Positions 45,046-52,475 of a stretch of DNA of 64,000 bases are shown piece after piece (the first letter of the stretch is position 1; the number at the start of each line of letters is the position of its first letter). Under the pieces are notes generated by a model. The model searched no databases and was not told where the DNA came from. It saw only the letters and a list, made by a program, of their open reading frames with translations. Source of the stretch: Dermatophilus congolensis (GTDB taxonomy: Bacteria; Actinomycetota; Actinomycetes; Actinomycetales; Dermatophilaceae); contig JAUNUP010000004.1 of NCBI GenBank assembly GCA_030538115.1, positions 58,888 to 122,887 of the forward strand, in the 5' to 3' direction. The position numbers and the translations under genes are program-made.

Positions 45046-45612
45046 TCAGCCCTCGCCCGAAGCGTCCCGGTCGCCGCTCGACACCCCGGACGCCGGTTGG
45101 CCGGTGAGTTCGGTCAGCTCCGTGCGCAGGTACTGCTGAAACGATTCGGCGATGCCGACCTGGGCCCGCAGCGTTTCGAGCCGCCGCTCGACGTCTGTGA
45201 GTACCTCGCCGAGCTTCTGTGCCGCCGCGTTGCCGTCTGCGTTTTCGGCGCCCCCCTGAGCCTCAGTGGCGCCGGGCTCGTCCAGCGTGTCGAGCGCGTC
45301 GAGCGCGAGCAGCACGTCGCGCATTTCGTCGAGCGAGAACCCAAGGGGCTTCATCTGCATGATGAGCAGCAGCCGGTTGACGTCGGGTTCGGTGTACAGC
45401 CGAAAGCCGCCCTGGGTGCGGGCGCTCGGGGCGACGAGCCCGGACTCCTCGTAGTACCGGATGCTGCGCAGGCTCAGCCCCAGCCGATCGGCGACCTCTC
45501 CGATGCGCATCGTCGGTGCCGAGGGGACCGCGGGGGCCGACGTGCGAAGTTCGGCGTGAGTCTTGGCCCGCTCGGGCGGTACCAGCCAAGGGCCGTCGTT
45601 CTTCTCGGGCAT
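45046..45612 (-). CDS. MerR family transcriptional regulator
   Basis: A 188-residue regulator. After a 33-residue polar head, the MerR DNA-binding domain reads MRIGEVADRLGLSLRSIRYY followed by ARTQGGFRLY; a dimerisation helix with LLLIMQMKPLGFSLDEMRDVL follows. The C-terminal third is Ala/Glu-rich and lacks cysteines, so metal or redox sensing is unlikely. The start ATG 45612 has GAGGAA upstream. It is divergent from the GH26 gene and converges with the CNNM/CBS gene, 5 bases apart. Confidence 0.92.
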   Translation of the reverse strand: MPEKNDGPWLVPPERAKTHAELRTSAPAVPSAPTMRIGEVADRLGLSLRSIRYYEESGLVAPSARTQGGFRLYTEPDVNRLLLIMQMKPLGFSLDEMRDVLLALDALDTLDEPGATEAQGGAENADGNAAAQKLGEVLTDVERRLETLRAQVGIAESFQQYLRTELTELTGQPASGVSSGDRDASGEG

Positions 45613-46029
45613 CGTTCCTCGAATCTGCGGCTCACGGGCGGTGGCCGGTCGGCCGGTCGTGCAGGCCAGTGTAAGCAGCCGAGAGTGGGCGGGGGGCGCA
45701 CTCGGATCTCCCGTATCCGGACCTCCGTATGTGCGCTTGTCTCGTTATTAGAGACGAAAAGGTCCGAATAATGATATTCGCCGATCCCTGCAGTGTGGCG
45801 TATCGGGGGAGTCGTGTGCCGGAGGAGGGGCAATCACCCATGCGAGCAGGTTGATTCATGTTCACAAGCGGTGGAATGCCCCGAGGCGGGCAGTGGGTCA
45901 CGCGCGCCACACCCGGTGCCGGCCCACGTCACGGTCGGGTTACGTTGCCGACAGCGCGGCGGGGGCCGCGCGACGTCGGGGGCAGGCCCGTTCGGGGCCG
46001 TCGGGACGATCGAGACCTCAGGGGATCAG
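45613..46029. other. Divergent region, MerR regulator / GH26 enzyme
   Basis: A 417-base non-coding gap. The left-central part, around 45735-45780, is AT-rich: GTCTC-N7-GAGAC and the 6-4-6 inverted repeat at 45765-45780. Farther right there is a GC-rich stretch with several short inverted repeats (near 45955-45990) that could fold as a leader. AGGGGA before ATG 46030 is the ribosome site. No gene seen. Confidence 0.4.
45765..45780. promoter_or_regulatory. Inverted repeat CGAATA-N4-TATTCG
   Basis: A perfect 6-4-6 repeat (CGAATA-ATGA-TATTCG) in an AT-rich island upstream of the GH26 gene and the MerR gene. Its AATGATATTC core loosely resembles Fur/Zur-family boxes; the owner is unknown. Confidence 0.45.
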
Positions 46030-47106
46030 ATGAAACGCACTCGCCTGGCCGTTGCGACAACAGCGGCCGCCACCATCACTGCGCTCGCGCTCACCTCGGT
46101 GCCGGCTGACGCCGCACCCGCGCCTGCTGCGGCTGGAGCCGCCGCCAAGGCTGCTGCGATGCCGGCCGCGAAGCCCGGCTCCGCGAAGCTGCGGGCGCTG
46201 CCGCGCAAGCTGTCGAACAAGCCGTGGCGCTCGGGCGCGTGGACCGGCGGCACGCTTAGTGGCACCCGCACCGCGGCCTTCGGCACATGGCGAGGCACGC
46301 CCACCGACGTGGCGATGACCTACCCCGAGCGCGACACCTGGCGCGACATGCAGACCTCGATCTGGCACATCGACACCTACAAGAACTTCCGCGGCACCCT
46401 CATGTACGGACTGCCGCTGCTGCCCGAGCAGGGCGGGGCCACCCTCGCCGACGTGGCCGCAGGCAAGCACGACGCCACGTTCAACAAGATCGCCCGCGAC
46501 CTCAAATCGCGCGGACGCGGCAACGCGATCATCCGCGTGGGCTGGGAGGCGAACGGCGACTGGTACCCGTGGCACGGCACCGCCGCCAACGCGGCCGACT
46601 TCAGGGCCGCCTACCGTCGCGTCGTCACAGTGATGCGCAAGGTGTCGCCGCAGTTCGTCATGGCGTTCGACGTGAGTGCCGGGTACGGCATCAAGGGCCA
46701 GACGCATCGCCTCGACAGCCTCACCAAGCTCTACCCGGGCAACGACGTGGTCGACCTCATCGGCGTCGACGTGTACGACTGGCACAACACCGGCGCACGC
46801 AACATGACCGAATGGCGCCGCGCCATCCGCCCCGCCCGCGGTCCGGGCATCGCCGACGTCGCCGCCTTCGCTCGCGCCAAGGGCAAGGGATTCGTCGTGC
46901 CCGAATGGGGCGTCGCGAACCACTCCTCCGGCGGTCACGGCGACAACCCCTACTTCGTTCGGATGATGTACACGTTCTTCTCGCAGAACCGCGACATCCT
47001 TGTCGCCGAGCTCTACTTCAACGAGCCCGACCCGTACATCAGCAGCGGCATCTGGGAGTCGAACGCGAACCCGCGGTCCGCAGCCGCCTACCGGCAGCTC
47101 TGGTAG
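46030..47106 (+). CDS. Secreted GH26-like glycoside hydrolase
   Basis: A 358-residue secreted enzyme. Residues 1-28 are a Sec signal; 29-65 a Pro/Ala/Lys linker; the rest a GH26-type barrel. Putative acid/base Glu173 is in RVGWEANGDWYPW (compare HEMNGDWYPW in mannanases) and putative nucleophile Glu292 in FVVPEWGVA. GH26 enzymes mostly cleave beta-mannans. ATG 46030 is preceded by AGGGGA. manA follows after 121 bases, suggesting mannose use. The C-terminal domain of the 34432-37365 protein is its degenerate relative. Confidence 0.85.
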   Translation: MKRTRLAVATTAAATITALALTSVPADAAPAPAAAGAAAKAAAMPAAKPGSAKLRALPRKLSNKPWRSGAWTGGTLSGTRTAAFGTWRGTPTDVAMTYPERDTWRDMQTSIWHIDTYKNFRGTLMYGLPLLPEQGGATLADVAAGKHDATFNKIARDLKSRGRGNAIIRVGWEANGDWYPWHGTAANAADFRAAYRRVVTVMRKVSPQFVMAFDVSAGYGIKGQTHRLDSLTKLYPGNDVVDLIGVDVYDWHNTGARNMTEWRRAIRPARGPGIADVAAFARAKGKGFVVPEWGVANHSSGGHGDNPYFVRMMYTFFSQNRDILVAELYFNEPDPYISSGIWESNANPRSAAAYRQLW

Positions 47107-47227
47107 GCGCCCGCTGTTGGGCACATCTGAATCCTGGAGTGTCCCAACGGGTCTGATCAGCGCGGCGACCTGGGCTGGGGTCCACAACGTGGCCGCCGAT
47201 GCCCGGGTCGCCTAGCCTTGAAGCGCT

Positions 47228-48469
47228 ATGGATCTCATATTTCCGCGTGTGAAGGCGTACGACTGGGGGTCTCGTACAGTCATCGCACAGCTTCAGGGGC
47301 GTGTCAGTCCGAGCGAAGGTCCCGAGGCGGAGCTGTGGATGGGTGCCCACCCGTCCGGCCCCGCCGGGATCGTGCGCGAGGGCGAGACACGAACACTAGA
47401 CAGGCTCATCGCCGACGACCCGATATCCATGCTCGGGGCCGACGTGACCGAGCGCTTCGGAGGCCGCCTGCCGTTCCTGCTCAAGGTGCTGGCGGCCGAG
47501 AACGCTCTCTCGATTCAGGTACACCCCGACCGAGCCCAGGCCGAGCTCGGTTACGCGGCCGAAGAAGCCGCCGGTGTGGACCCAGCAGACCCGACACGCT
47601 CCTACGTCGACAACTGGCCCAAGCCCGAGGTGCTCTGCGCTCTCACCGAATTCGAGGTGCTCGCCGGGTTCCGTGAGGCCCGCGACTCCGCGCGCATGCT
47701 CCGTGCGCTCGAGATACCGGCGCTCGAACCGATCATCGCCGAGCTCGAGTGCGACGGCCCGCCCGACGGCTCTTCCGGCAGTTCTCGCGAGGGCGACGCG
47801 GCCGGTGCAGACTGCCGCCGGTCGGCGCTTCAGCACATCCTCGAACTCCCGGCCGACGAGGCCACCGCCCTTGCCGAGGCCACCGCCGTCGCCGCGCAGC
47901 GCCTGGCAGGCACCGACACCGACGACGCCCAGTCGTACGCGGCCGTCGTGCGCATGGCCGAAGACCACCCCGGAGACGTGGGAGCCGTCGCCTCACTGCT
48001 GCTGCACCACGCGACACTCGCCCCCGGCGAGGGGCTCTACATGCCCGCCGCGGGGCCGCACGCCTATCTGCGCGGAGCCGGCATCGAGATCATGGCCAAC
48101 TCCGACAACGTGCTGCGCGCAGGCCTGACGCACAAGCACATCGACGTGCCCGAACTGCTCCGGATCATCGACCCGACCGTGCAAGTGCCGGTACTTCGGC
48201 CCGAGCCCGACGAACACGGCATCCGCACCTACCACGCGCCCGTGCCCGAATTCAGGCTCTACCTCGCCGACCTCAACGGCCGAGCCGTGCCTGTTCCCGG
48301 AACCGGACCGCGCATCGTCTTCGTCGCCTCCGGCGAAGTGAGCCTGACCAGCGACGGCAAGCACCTGGCCCTCGACCAGGGCGAAGCCGCATTCCTGCCC
48401 GCAGGCACACAAGCCCGCTTCGAAGCAGGACCAGGCGGCAAGGTCTTCATCGCCTCCCCAGGCGAATAA
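47228..48469 (+). CDS. manA: Mannose-6-phosphate isomerase, class I
   Basis: A 413-residue zinc enzyme interconverting mannose-6-phosphate and fructose-6-phosphate. The N terminus YDWGSRTVIAQLQG and the zinc ligands Q97 and H99 (SIQVHPDRAQAE) are normal; GLYMPAAGPHAYLRGAGIEI holds the later His/Glu sites. A Ser/Gly/Asp-rich insertion lies around residues 178-195. TAGCCT lies nine bases before ATG 47228, slightly longer than the leaderless spacing seen elsewhere. It links mannose units to glycolysis and to GDP-mannose synthesis. Confidence 0.94.
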   Translation: MDLIFPRVKAYDWGSRTVIAQLQGRVSPSEGPEAELWMGAHPSGPAGIVREGETRTLDRLIADDPISMLGADVTERFGGRLPFLLKVLAAENALSIQVHPDRAQAELGYAAEEAAGVDPADPTRSYVDNWPKPEVLCALTEFEVLAGFREARDSARMLRALEIPALEPIIAELECDGPPDGSSGSSREGDAAGADCRRSALQHILELPADEATALAEATAVAAQRLAGTDTDDAQSYAAVVRMAEDHPGDVGAVASLLLHHATLAPGEGLYMPAAGPHAYLRGAGIEIMANSDNVLRAGLTHKHIDVPELLRIIDPTVQVPVLRPEPDEHGIRTYHAPVPEFRLYLADLNGRAVPVPGTGPRIVFVASGEVSLTSDGKHLALDQGEAAFLPAGTQARFEAGPGGKVFIASPGE

Positions 48470-48485
48470 CCCGACAACAGAAAAA

Positions 48486-48519
48486 CGATGGCCCCGCAGG
48501 AATCCCTGCGGGGCCATCG
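48486..48519. terminator. Strong terminator between manA and sodA
   Basis: CGATGGCCCCGCAGG and CCTGCGGGGCCATCG are perfect 15-base arms with loop AATC. On the minus strand it is followed by TTTTTCTG, so it best terminates sodA; it also lies 17 bases after the manA stop. Confidence 0.9.
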
Positions 48520-48534
48520 CTATGTCTTGGAGCT

Positions 48535-48558
48535 CAGACTCAGACTCAAACTCAGACT
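48535..48558. repeat. Four tandem CAGACT hexamers
   Basis: CAGACT, CAGACT, CAAACT, CAGACT in a row in the manA-sodA gap, between the terminator and the larger inverted repeat. Confidence 0.85.
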
Positions 48559-48567
48559 GTGCTTTCT

Positions 48568-48665
48568 CTCGTCTGAGCCGAACCGCTCGGTCCGAGCCTC
48601 CCGGCCCGCGTGCTCGCTTCGCTCGCGGGCGGGCCGCTCGATTCTCCCTCGCTGGCTCAGACGAG
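48568..48665. repeat. Long nested inverted repeat at the sodA 3' end
   Basis: CTCGTCTGAGCC (48568-48579) and GGCTCAGACGAG (48654-48665) are perfect arms 74 bases apart; the right arm covers the sodA stop codon. Inside, two further stems are possible (CGGCCCGC/GCGGGCGGGCCG-like, and CCGAACCGCTCGGTCCGAGC). The transcript could fold as a branched structure protecting or terminating sodA mRNA. Confidence 0.65.
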
Positions 48666-49268
48666 CTTGACGCCCTTGGCGGCCTTCAGACGCGCCTCCA
48701 CGTCGTTCCAGTCGACGAGGTTCCACCACGCCTTGACGAAGTCGGGCTTGACGTTCTTGTACTGCAGGTAGAACGCGTGCTCCCACATGTCGAGCATGAG
48801 CAGCGGCGTCTGACCGGTGGGGAACTGGCCCTGGTGGTCGTACTGCTGACCGATGGTCGGGCGCTGTGCCAGGGAGTCCCAGGCGAGAACCGACCAGCCG
48901 GAGCCCTGGATGCCCAGCGCGTTGGCGGTGAACAGGTCACGGAACTTGTCGAAGCCACCGAAGTGCTCGTCGAGCAGAGTCGCGGTGTCGCCGACCGGCT
49001 TGTCGCCGCCGTCGGGCGACATGTTGCTCCAGAAGATGGAGTGGTTGATGTGGCCACCAAGGTTGAACGCGAGGTTCTTGGCGACGAGGTTGATCTTGGA
49101 TGCGTCTCCGGACTTACCCAGCTCCTCGAGCTGCTCGATCGCGGTGTTCGCGCCGGCCACGTAGGTGGCGTGGTGCTTGCCGTGGTGGAGCTCGAGAATC
49201 TGGCCGCTCAGGTGGGGCTCGAGGGCGCCGTAGTCGTAGCTCAGGTCGGGCAGGACGTAGTCGCTCAT
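48657..49268 (-). CDS. sodA: Superoxide dismutase (Fe/Mn family)
   Basis: A 203-residue enzyme that dismutates superoxide. Metal ligands sit in the expected blocks: [27 protein letters not shown], and [11 protein letters not shown]. Features such as GGDKPVG and the DVWEH-type motif suit manganese or cambialistic use; the metal cannot be decided by eye. ATG 49268 is preceded by AAGGAG. A hairpin at 49292-49312 lies in its 5' leader. It ends at a large inverted repeat and strong terminator. Confidence 0.96.
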   Translation of the reverse strand: MSDYVLPDLSYDYGALEPHLSGQILELHHGKHHATYVAGANTAIEQLEELGKSGDASKINLVAKNLAFNLGGHINHSIFWSNMSPDGGDKPVGDTATLLDEHFGGFDKFRDLFTANALGIQGSGWSVLAWDSLAQRPTIGQQYDHQGQFPTGQTPLLMLDMWEHAFYLQYKNVKPDFVKAWWNLVDWNDVEARLKAAKGVKLV

Positions 49269-49291
49269 GCGTACTCCTTCGTCGAAATCTC

Positions 49292-49312
49292 CACGCCCAA
49301 CAAGTGGGCGTG
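49292..49312. promoter_or_regulatory. Hairpin/operator in the sodA leader
   Basis: CACGCCCA-ACAAG-TGGGCGTG, perfect 8-base arms, 24 bases upstream of the sodA ATG. It could be a protein site or a 5' stabilising hairpin. Confidence 0.45.
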
Positions 49313-49412
49313 TCTGACCTCACTCTATTGGCACCTGGTCGCCGGTCGCGATCTGGGCCCGTACGCATCGGGTATCGATGCGTGCCCGCAGGCGCATGAA
49401 CGACATATGAAA

Positions 49413-49442
49413 CTGCCCGTCACCTGGTCAGGTGACGGGCAG
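49413..49442 (-). terminator. Terminator after ptsI
   Basis: CTGCCCGTCACCTG and CAGGTGACGGGCAG with a 2-base centre; minus-strand continuation is TTTCATATG, 18 bases after the ptsI stop. Confidence 0.85.
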
Positions 49443-49460
49443 TGACCGGTGTTGCGGTAC

Positions 49461-51170
49461 TCAGCGGGCGAGGGCCTGGGCGGCGAGTTCTTTCGCCTGT
49501 GCCACGTCTTCGGCGCCCTTCACGGCCTCGGCGGCGGCGCGGCACTGCTCGCGCGTCACCGTGGCGAGCTTCGCGCCGACCGGGGCGATGGCGGACGCGG
49601 CCATCGACAGCGACGTCACGCCCATGCCGACCAGAACGCACGCCAGCAGCGGGTCGGCGGCCGCCTCGCCGCAGACGCCGACGGGCTTGCCCGCCTCCGC
49701 GCCGGCCGCCGCGGTCATCGCGACGAGCGAGAGCACGCCCGGCTGCCACGGATCGGTGAGGCTGGCGAGCTGCGGGGCCATGCGGTCGGCCGCCATCGTG
49801 TACTGGGTGAGGTCGTTGGTGCCGATCGAGAGGAAGTCGACGTATTGCAGGAACTGCTTGGCCAGCAGCGCTACGGCCGGAACCTCGACCATGATGCCGG
49901 GGACGATGCCGCGGGAACGGCACGCCTCTCCGAAGGTCTTGGCCTCGTCGACGGTGGCGACCATCGGCGCCATCACCCACACGGTCGGCGAGCCGCCCTC
50001 GCCCTTGGCCTTGCGGATGCTCGCCGCGATGCCGTCGAGCTGCCGCGTGAGCAGGCCCATGTCGCGGGTCATCGCGATGCGGATGCCGCGCACACCGAGG
50101 GCCGGGTTCTCCTCGTCGGGCATGGAGGCGTACTTCAGCGGCTTGTCGGAGCCCGCGTCGAGGGTGCGGATGACGACCTTGCGCTCTCCGAACGCGTCGA
50201 TGATCTCGGAGTAGATCTCGGCCTGGTCGTCGACGCTCGGTTCGCTGTCGGCGTGGAAGAAGGCGAGCTCGGTGCGGAACAGGCCGACGCCCTCGGCCTG
50301 GGTGGTCGCGGCGCGGCGAGCGCCGGCTCCGTCCTGGATGTTGGCGAGCAACTGGATCGCCTCGCCGTCGGCGGTCTGGCCTGGGCCGCGCCACGACTTG
50401 ATCGCCTCGCGACGCTGCGCCTCGGCCTCGACGAGGCCCTTGGCCTGCTCGGGGTCGGCGCCCAAGGTGAGCGTGCCAGCTTCGCCGTCGACGAGCACGA
50501 GCTCGCCCTGCGGCACCGAAGAGGGCGAGAGCTCGCTCGCCGCGACGATGCACGGGATGCCGAGCTGGCGGCAGATGATCGCAGTGTGGCTGGTGGGGCC
50601 GCCGAGGGTGGTGACGAGGCCGACGATCAGCTCGGGGTCGAGCCCGGCGGTGTCGGCGGGGGCGAGGTCGTCGGCGAGCAGCACTGCAGGGGCGGTGGGC
50701 ACGGGAACGCCGGGCTCCGGGTAGCCGAGGATCTGGGCGACCACGCGGTCGCGCACGTCGCGCAGGTCGGTGGCGCGCTCGGCCATGAGACCGCCGAGCT
50801 TTTCGAATTTCTCGACGAACCCGTCGATCGCAGTGGTGGTCGCGCGGGCGGCGGGAACGCCTTCTTTACGGATGAGGTTGAGAGCGGTCTTGCGCCAGCC
50901 GCGGTCACGGGCGAGGGAGGCGGTGGCGGCGAGAACCTCGCTGGCCACACCGGTGGCGGCACCCGCGCGCTGCTCGAGCCGCTCTCCGACGACGCCGGCT
51001 GCGGAGACGACCTTCTCGGCCTCCGCCTCGCGTGCGTCTTCTGCGATGGTCTCGGTGGGTCCGAGGTCCTGCACGCGCTCGCGCTTCCAGGCTGCGGGGG
51101 CGTAGCCGATGCCCGGCACCACGCCGGTGCCGCGCAGAGTGCGCTCCTGGATGGGGGAGACGGACGTCAT
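49461..51170 (-). CDS. ptsI: PTS enzyme I
   Basis: A 569-residue phosphoenolpyruvate-protein phosphotransferase, which moves phosphate from PEP to its own His and on to HPr. The active His is in LGGPTSHTAIICRQLGIP; the PEP-binding barrel has GVGLFRTELAFF, GIRIAMTRDMG and the C-terminal VCGEAAADP with the catalytic Cys. ATG 51170 is preceded by CAGGAGGAC. It is divergent from fruK-fruA-ptsH, the gene order often seen in actinobacterial fructose PTS loci. Confidence 0.96.
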   Translation of the reverse strand: MTSVSPIQERTLRGTGVVPGIGYAPAAWKRERVQDLGPTETIAEDAREAEAEKVVSAAGVVGERLEQRAGAATGVASEVLAATASLARDRGWRKTALNLIRKEGVPAARATTTAIDGFVEKFEKLGGLMAERATDLRDVRDRVVAQILGYPEPGVPVPTAPAVLLADDLAPADTAGLDPELIVGLVTTLGGPTSHTAIICRQLGIPCIVAASELSPSSVPQGELVLVDGEAGTLTLGADPEQAKGLVEAEAQRREAIKSWRGPGQTADGEAIQLLANIQDGAGARRAATTQAEGVGLFRTELAFFHADSEPSVDDQAEIYSEIIDAFGERKVVIRTLDAGSDKPLKYASMPDEENPALGVRGIRIAMTRDMGLLTRQLDGIAASIRKAKGEGGSPTVWVMAPMVATVDEAKTFGEACRSRGIVPGIMVEVPAVALLAKQFLQYVDFLSIGTNDLTQYTMAADRMAPQLASLTDPWQPGVLSLVAMTAAAGAEAGKPVGVCGEAAADPLLACVLVGMGVTSLSMAASAIAPVGAKLATVTREQCRAAAEAVKGAEDVAQAKELAAQALAR

Positions 51171-51281
51171 TGGTCCTCCTGATGCTGCGTCGTTGCCGGC
51201 AGTGGGATGAGTGAGGCGAGCGTATCGCACCACCTGCGCGAACGCCACAGAATCAGATCAAAACAAAGAAATGCGCAAAGG

Positions 51282-51310
51282 CTGACAACGTTGCCAATGT
51301 CCGTTAGAGT
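51282..51310 (+). promoter_or_regulatory. Promoter of the fruK-fruA-ptsH operon
   Basis: CTGACA, 17-base spacer, TAGAGT, 148 bases upstream of fruK. A CAACGTTG palindrome lies in the spacer (51287-51294), a possible regulator site. No DeoR-type FruR gene is present in the window. Confidence 0.65.
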
Positions 51311-51458
51311 CTGTTTAAGCAACGAAGCAGACGCTGTCCGGAGAAATTCGGACTCAAAGTGACACGCGGGTTGCTCTCAAGCGATACCCTCCCGGCAGGA
51401 CTACCGGGAATGGGCGCGAACCGCACCGGCGCGCCGAACACGAGAAAGGGCGCGAACC

Positions 51459-52418
51459 ATGATCGTCACCCTCACCGCCAACCCCAGCCTCGACCGCACC
51501 GCGGCACTGGGCAGCCCCCTGCAGCGCGGCGCGCTGCACCGCCTCGGGGAGGTGACGATCGAGCCCGGCGGCAAGGGCGTCAACGTGGCGCGCTGCATCC
51601 AACTCGCCGACCAGCCGGTTCTGGCTGTGCTTCCGGCCGCACCCCGCGACCAGATGCTCACCCTGCTCGAGATGCGCGGCATCCCGTTCAGCGCCGTCGA
51701 CGTCGCGCCCGCCGTGCGCACCAACCTCACCCTCACCGAGCCCGACGGCACCACGACCAAGCTCAACGAGCCCGGTGGCGAGCTCTCCGCGCACGAGTGC
51801 AACGCCCTTCGCGGAGCCCTGCTCGTGGCTGCTCAGCGAGCGTCGTGGGTCGTGCTCTCCGGTTCGCTGCCGCCCGGCGCCCCCGTCGACTTCTATGTCG
51901 ACCTCGTGCGCGCCCTGCGGCCCATGAACGTCAAGATTGCCGTCGACACCTCCGATGCGCCGCTGCTTGCCATCGCGCGCGGCCTTCCGGCTGCGGCTCC
52001 CGACCTGCTCAAGCCCAACTCCGACGAGCTCGCGCAGCTCACGGGTACCGACGCCAAAGAACTGGAGGAGCGCGCCGAAGCCGGCGACCTCGCCCCGGTT
52101 CTGGAGGCCGGCCGCCGTCTCGTCGAGCGCGGAGTCGGCTCGGTGCTCGCGACCCTGGGCGCAGCCGGTGCCGTGCTCGTCACCGCCGACGGAGCCTGGA
52201 ATGCCACGCCTCCGCAGATCACGCCCCGCAGCACCGTCGGTGCCGGCGACTCGTCGGTCGCCGGGTTCGTGCTCGCCGAGGTCGCGGGCGGGTCACCGGC
52301 CGACTGCCTCCGCCGAGCCGTCGCCTACGGGGCAGGCGCCACCGCACTCGCAGGCACCACCGTGCCCGCCCCGCAGCAGACCGACCCCGACGGGGTCGTC
52401 ATCACCCAGCTCACCTGA
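51459..52418 (+). CDS. fruK: 1-Phosphofructokinase
   Basis: A 319-residue PfkB-family kinase converting fructose-1-phosphate to fructose-1,6-bisphosphate. The N terminus IVTLTANPSLDRT, the sugar-site GGKGVNVARC, and GAGDSSVAGFV with the catalytic Asp near residue 264 are all present. ATG 51459 is preceded by AAAGGGCG. fruA follows 57 bases later, so fructose entering by the PTS is used directly. Confidence 0.95.
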   Translation: MIVTLTANPSLDRTAALGSPLQRGALHRLGEVTIEPGGKGVNVARCIQLADQPVLAVLPAAPRDQMLTLLEMRGIPFSAVDVAPAVRTNLTLTEPDGTTTKLNEPGGELSAHECNALRGALLVAAQRASWVVLSGSLPPGAPVDFYVDLVRALRPMNVKIAVDTSDAPLLAIARGLPAAAPDLLKPNSDELAQLTGTDAKELEERAEAGDLAPVLEAGRRLVERGVGSVLATLGAAGAVLVTADGAWNATPPQITPRSTVGAGDSSVAGFVLAEVAGGSPADCLRRAVAYGAGATALAGTTVPAPQQTDPDGVVITQLT

Positions 52419-52475
52419 GCAGTACCCCCTCACCCTCCCGTGGCACAGCCGCCGCGGGACACAGGAAGGAAAGCA

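Noticed and set aside
45840..46029. c-di-AMP (ydaO-type) riboswitch before the secreted GH26 gene
   Set aside because: The GC-rich leader can fold, but the conserved ydaO core motifs are not visible; a covariance-model search would decide.
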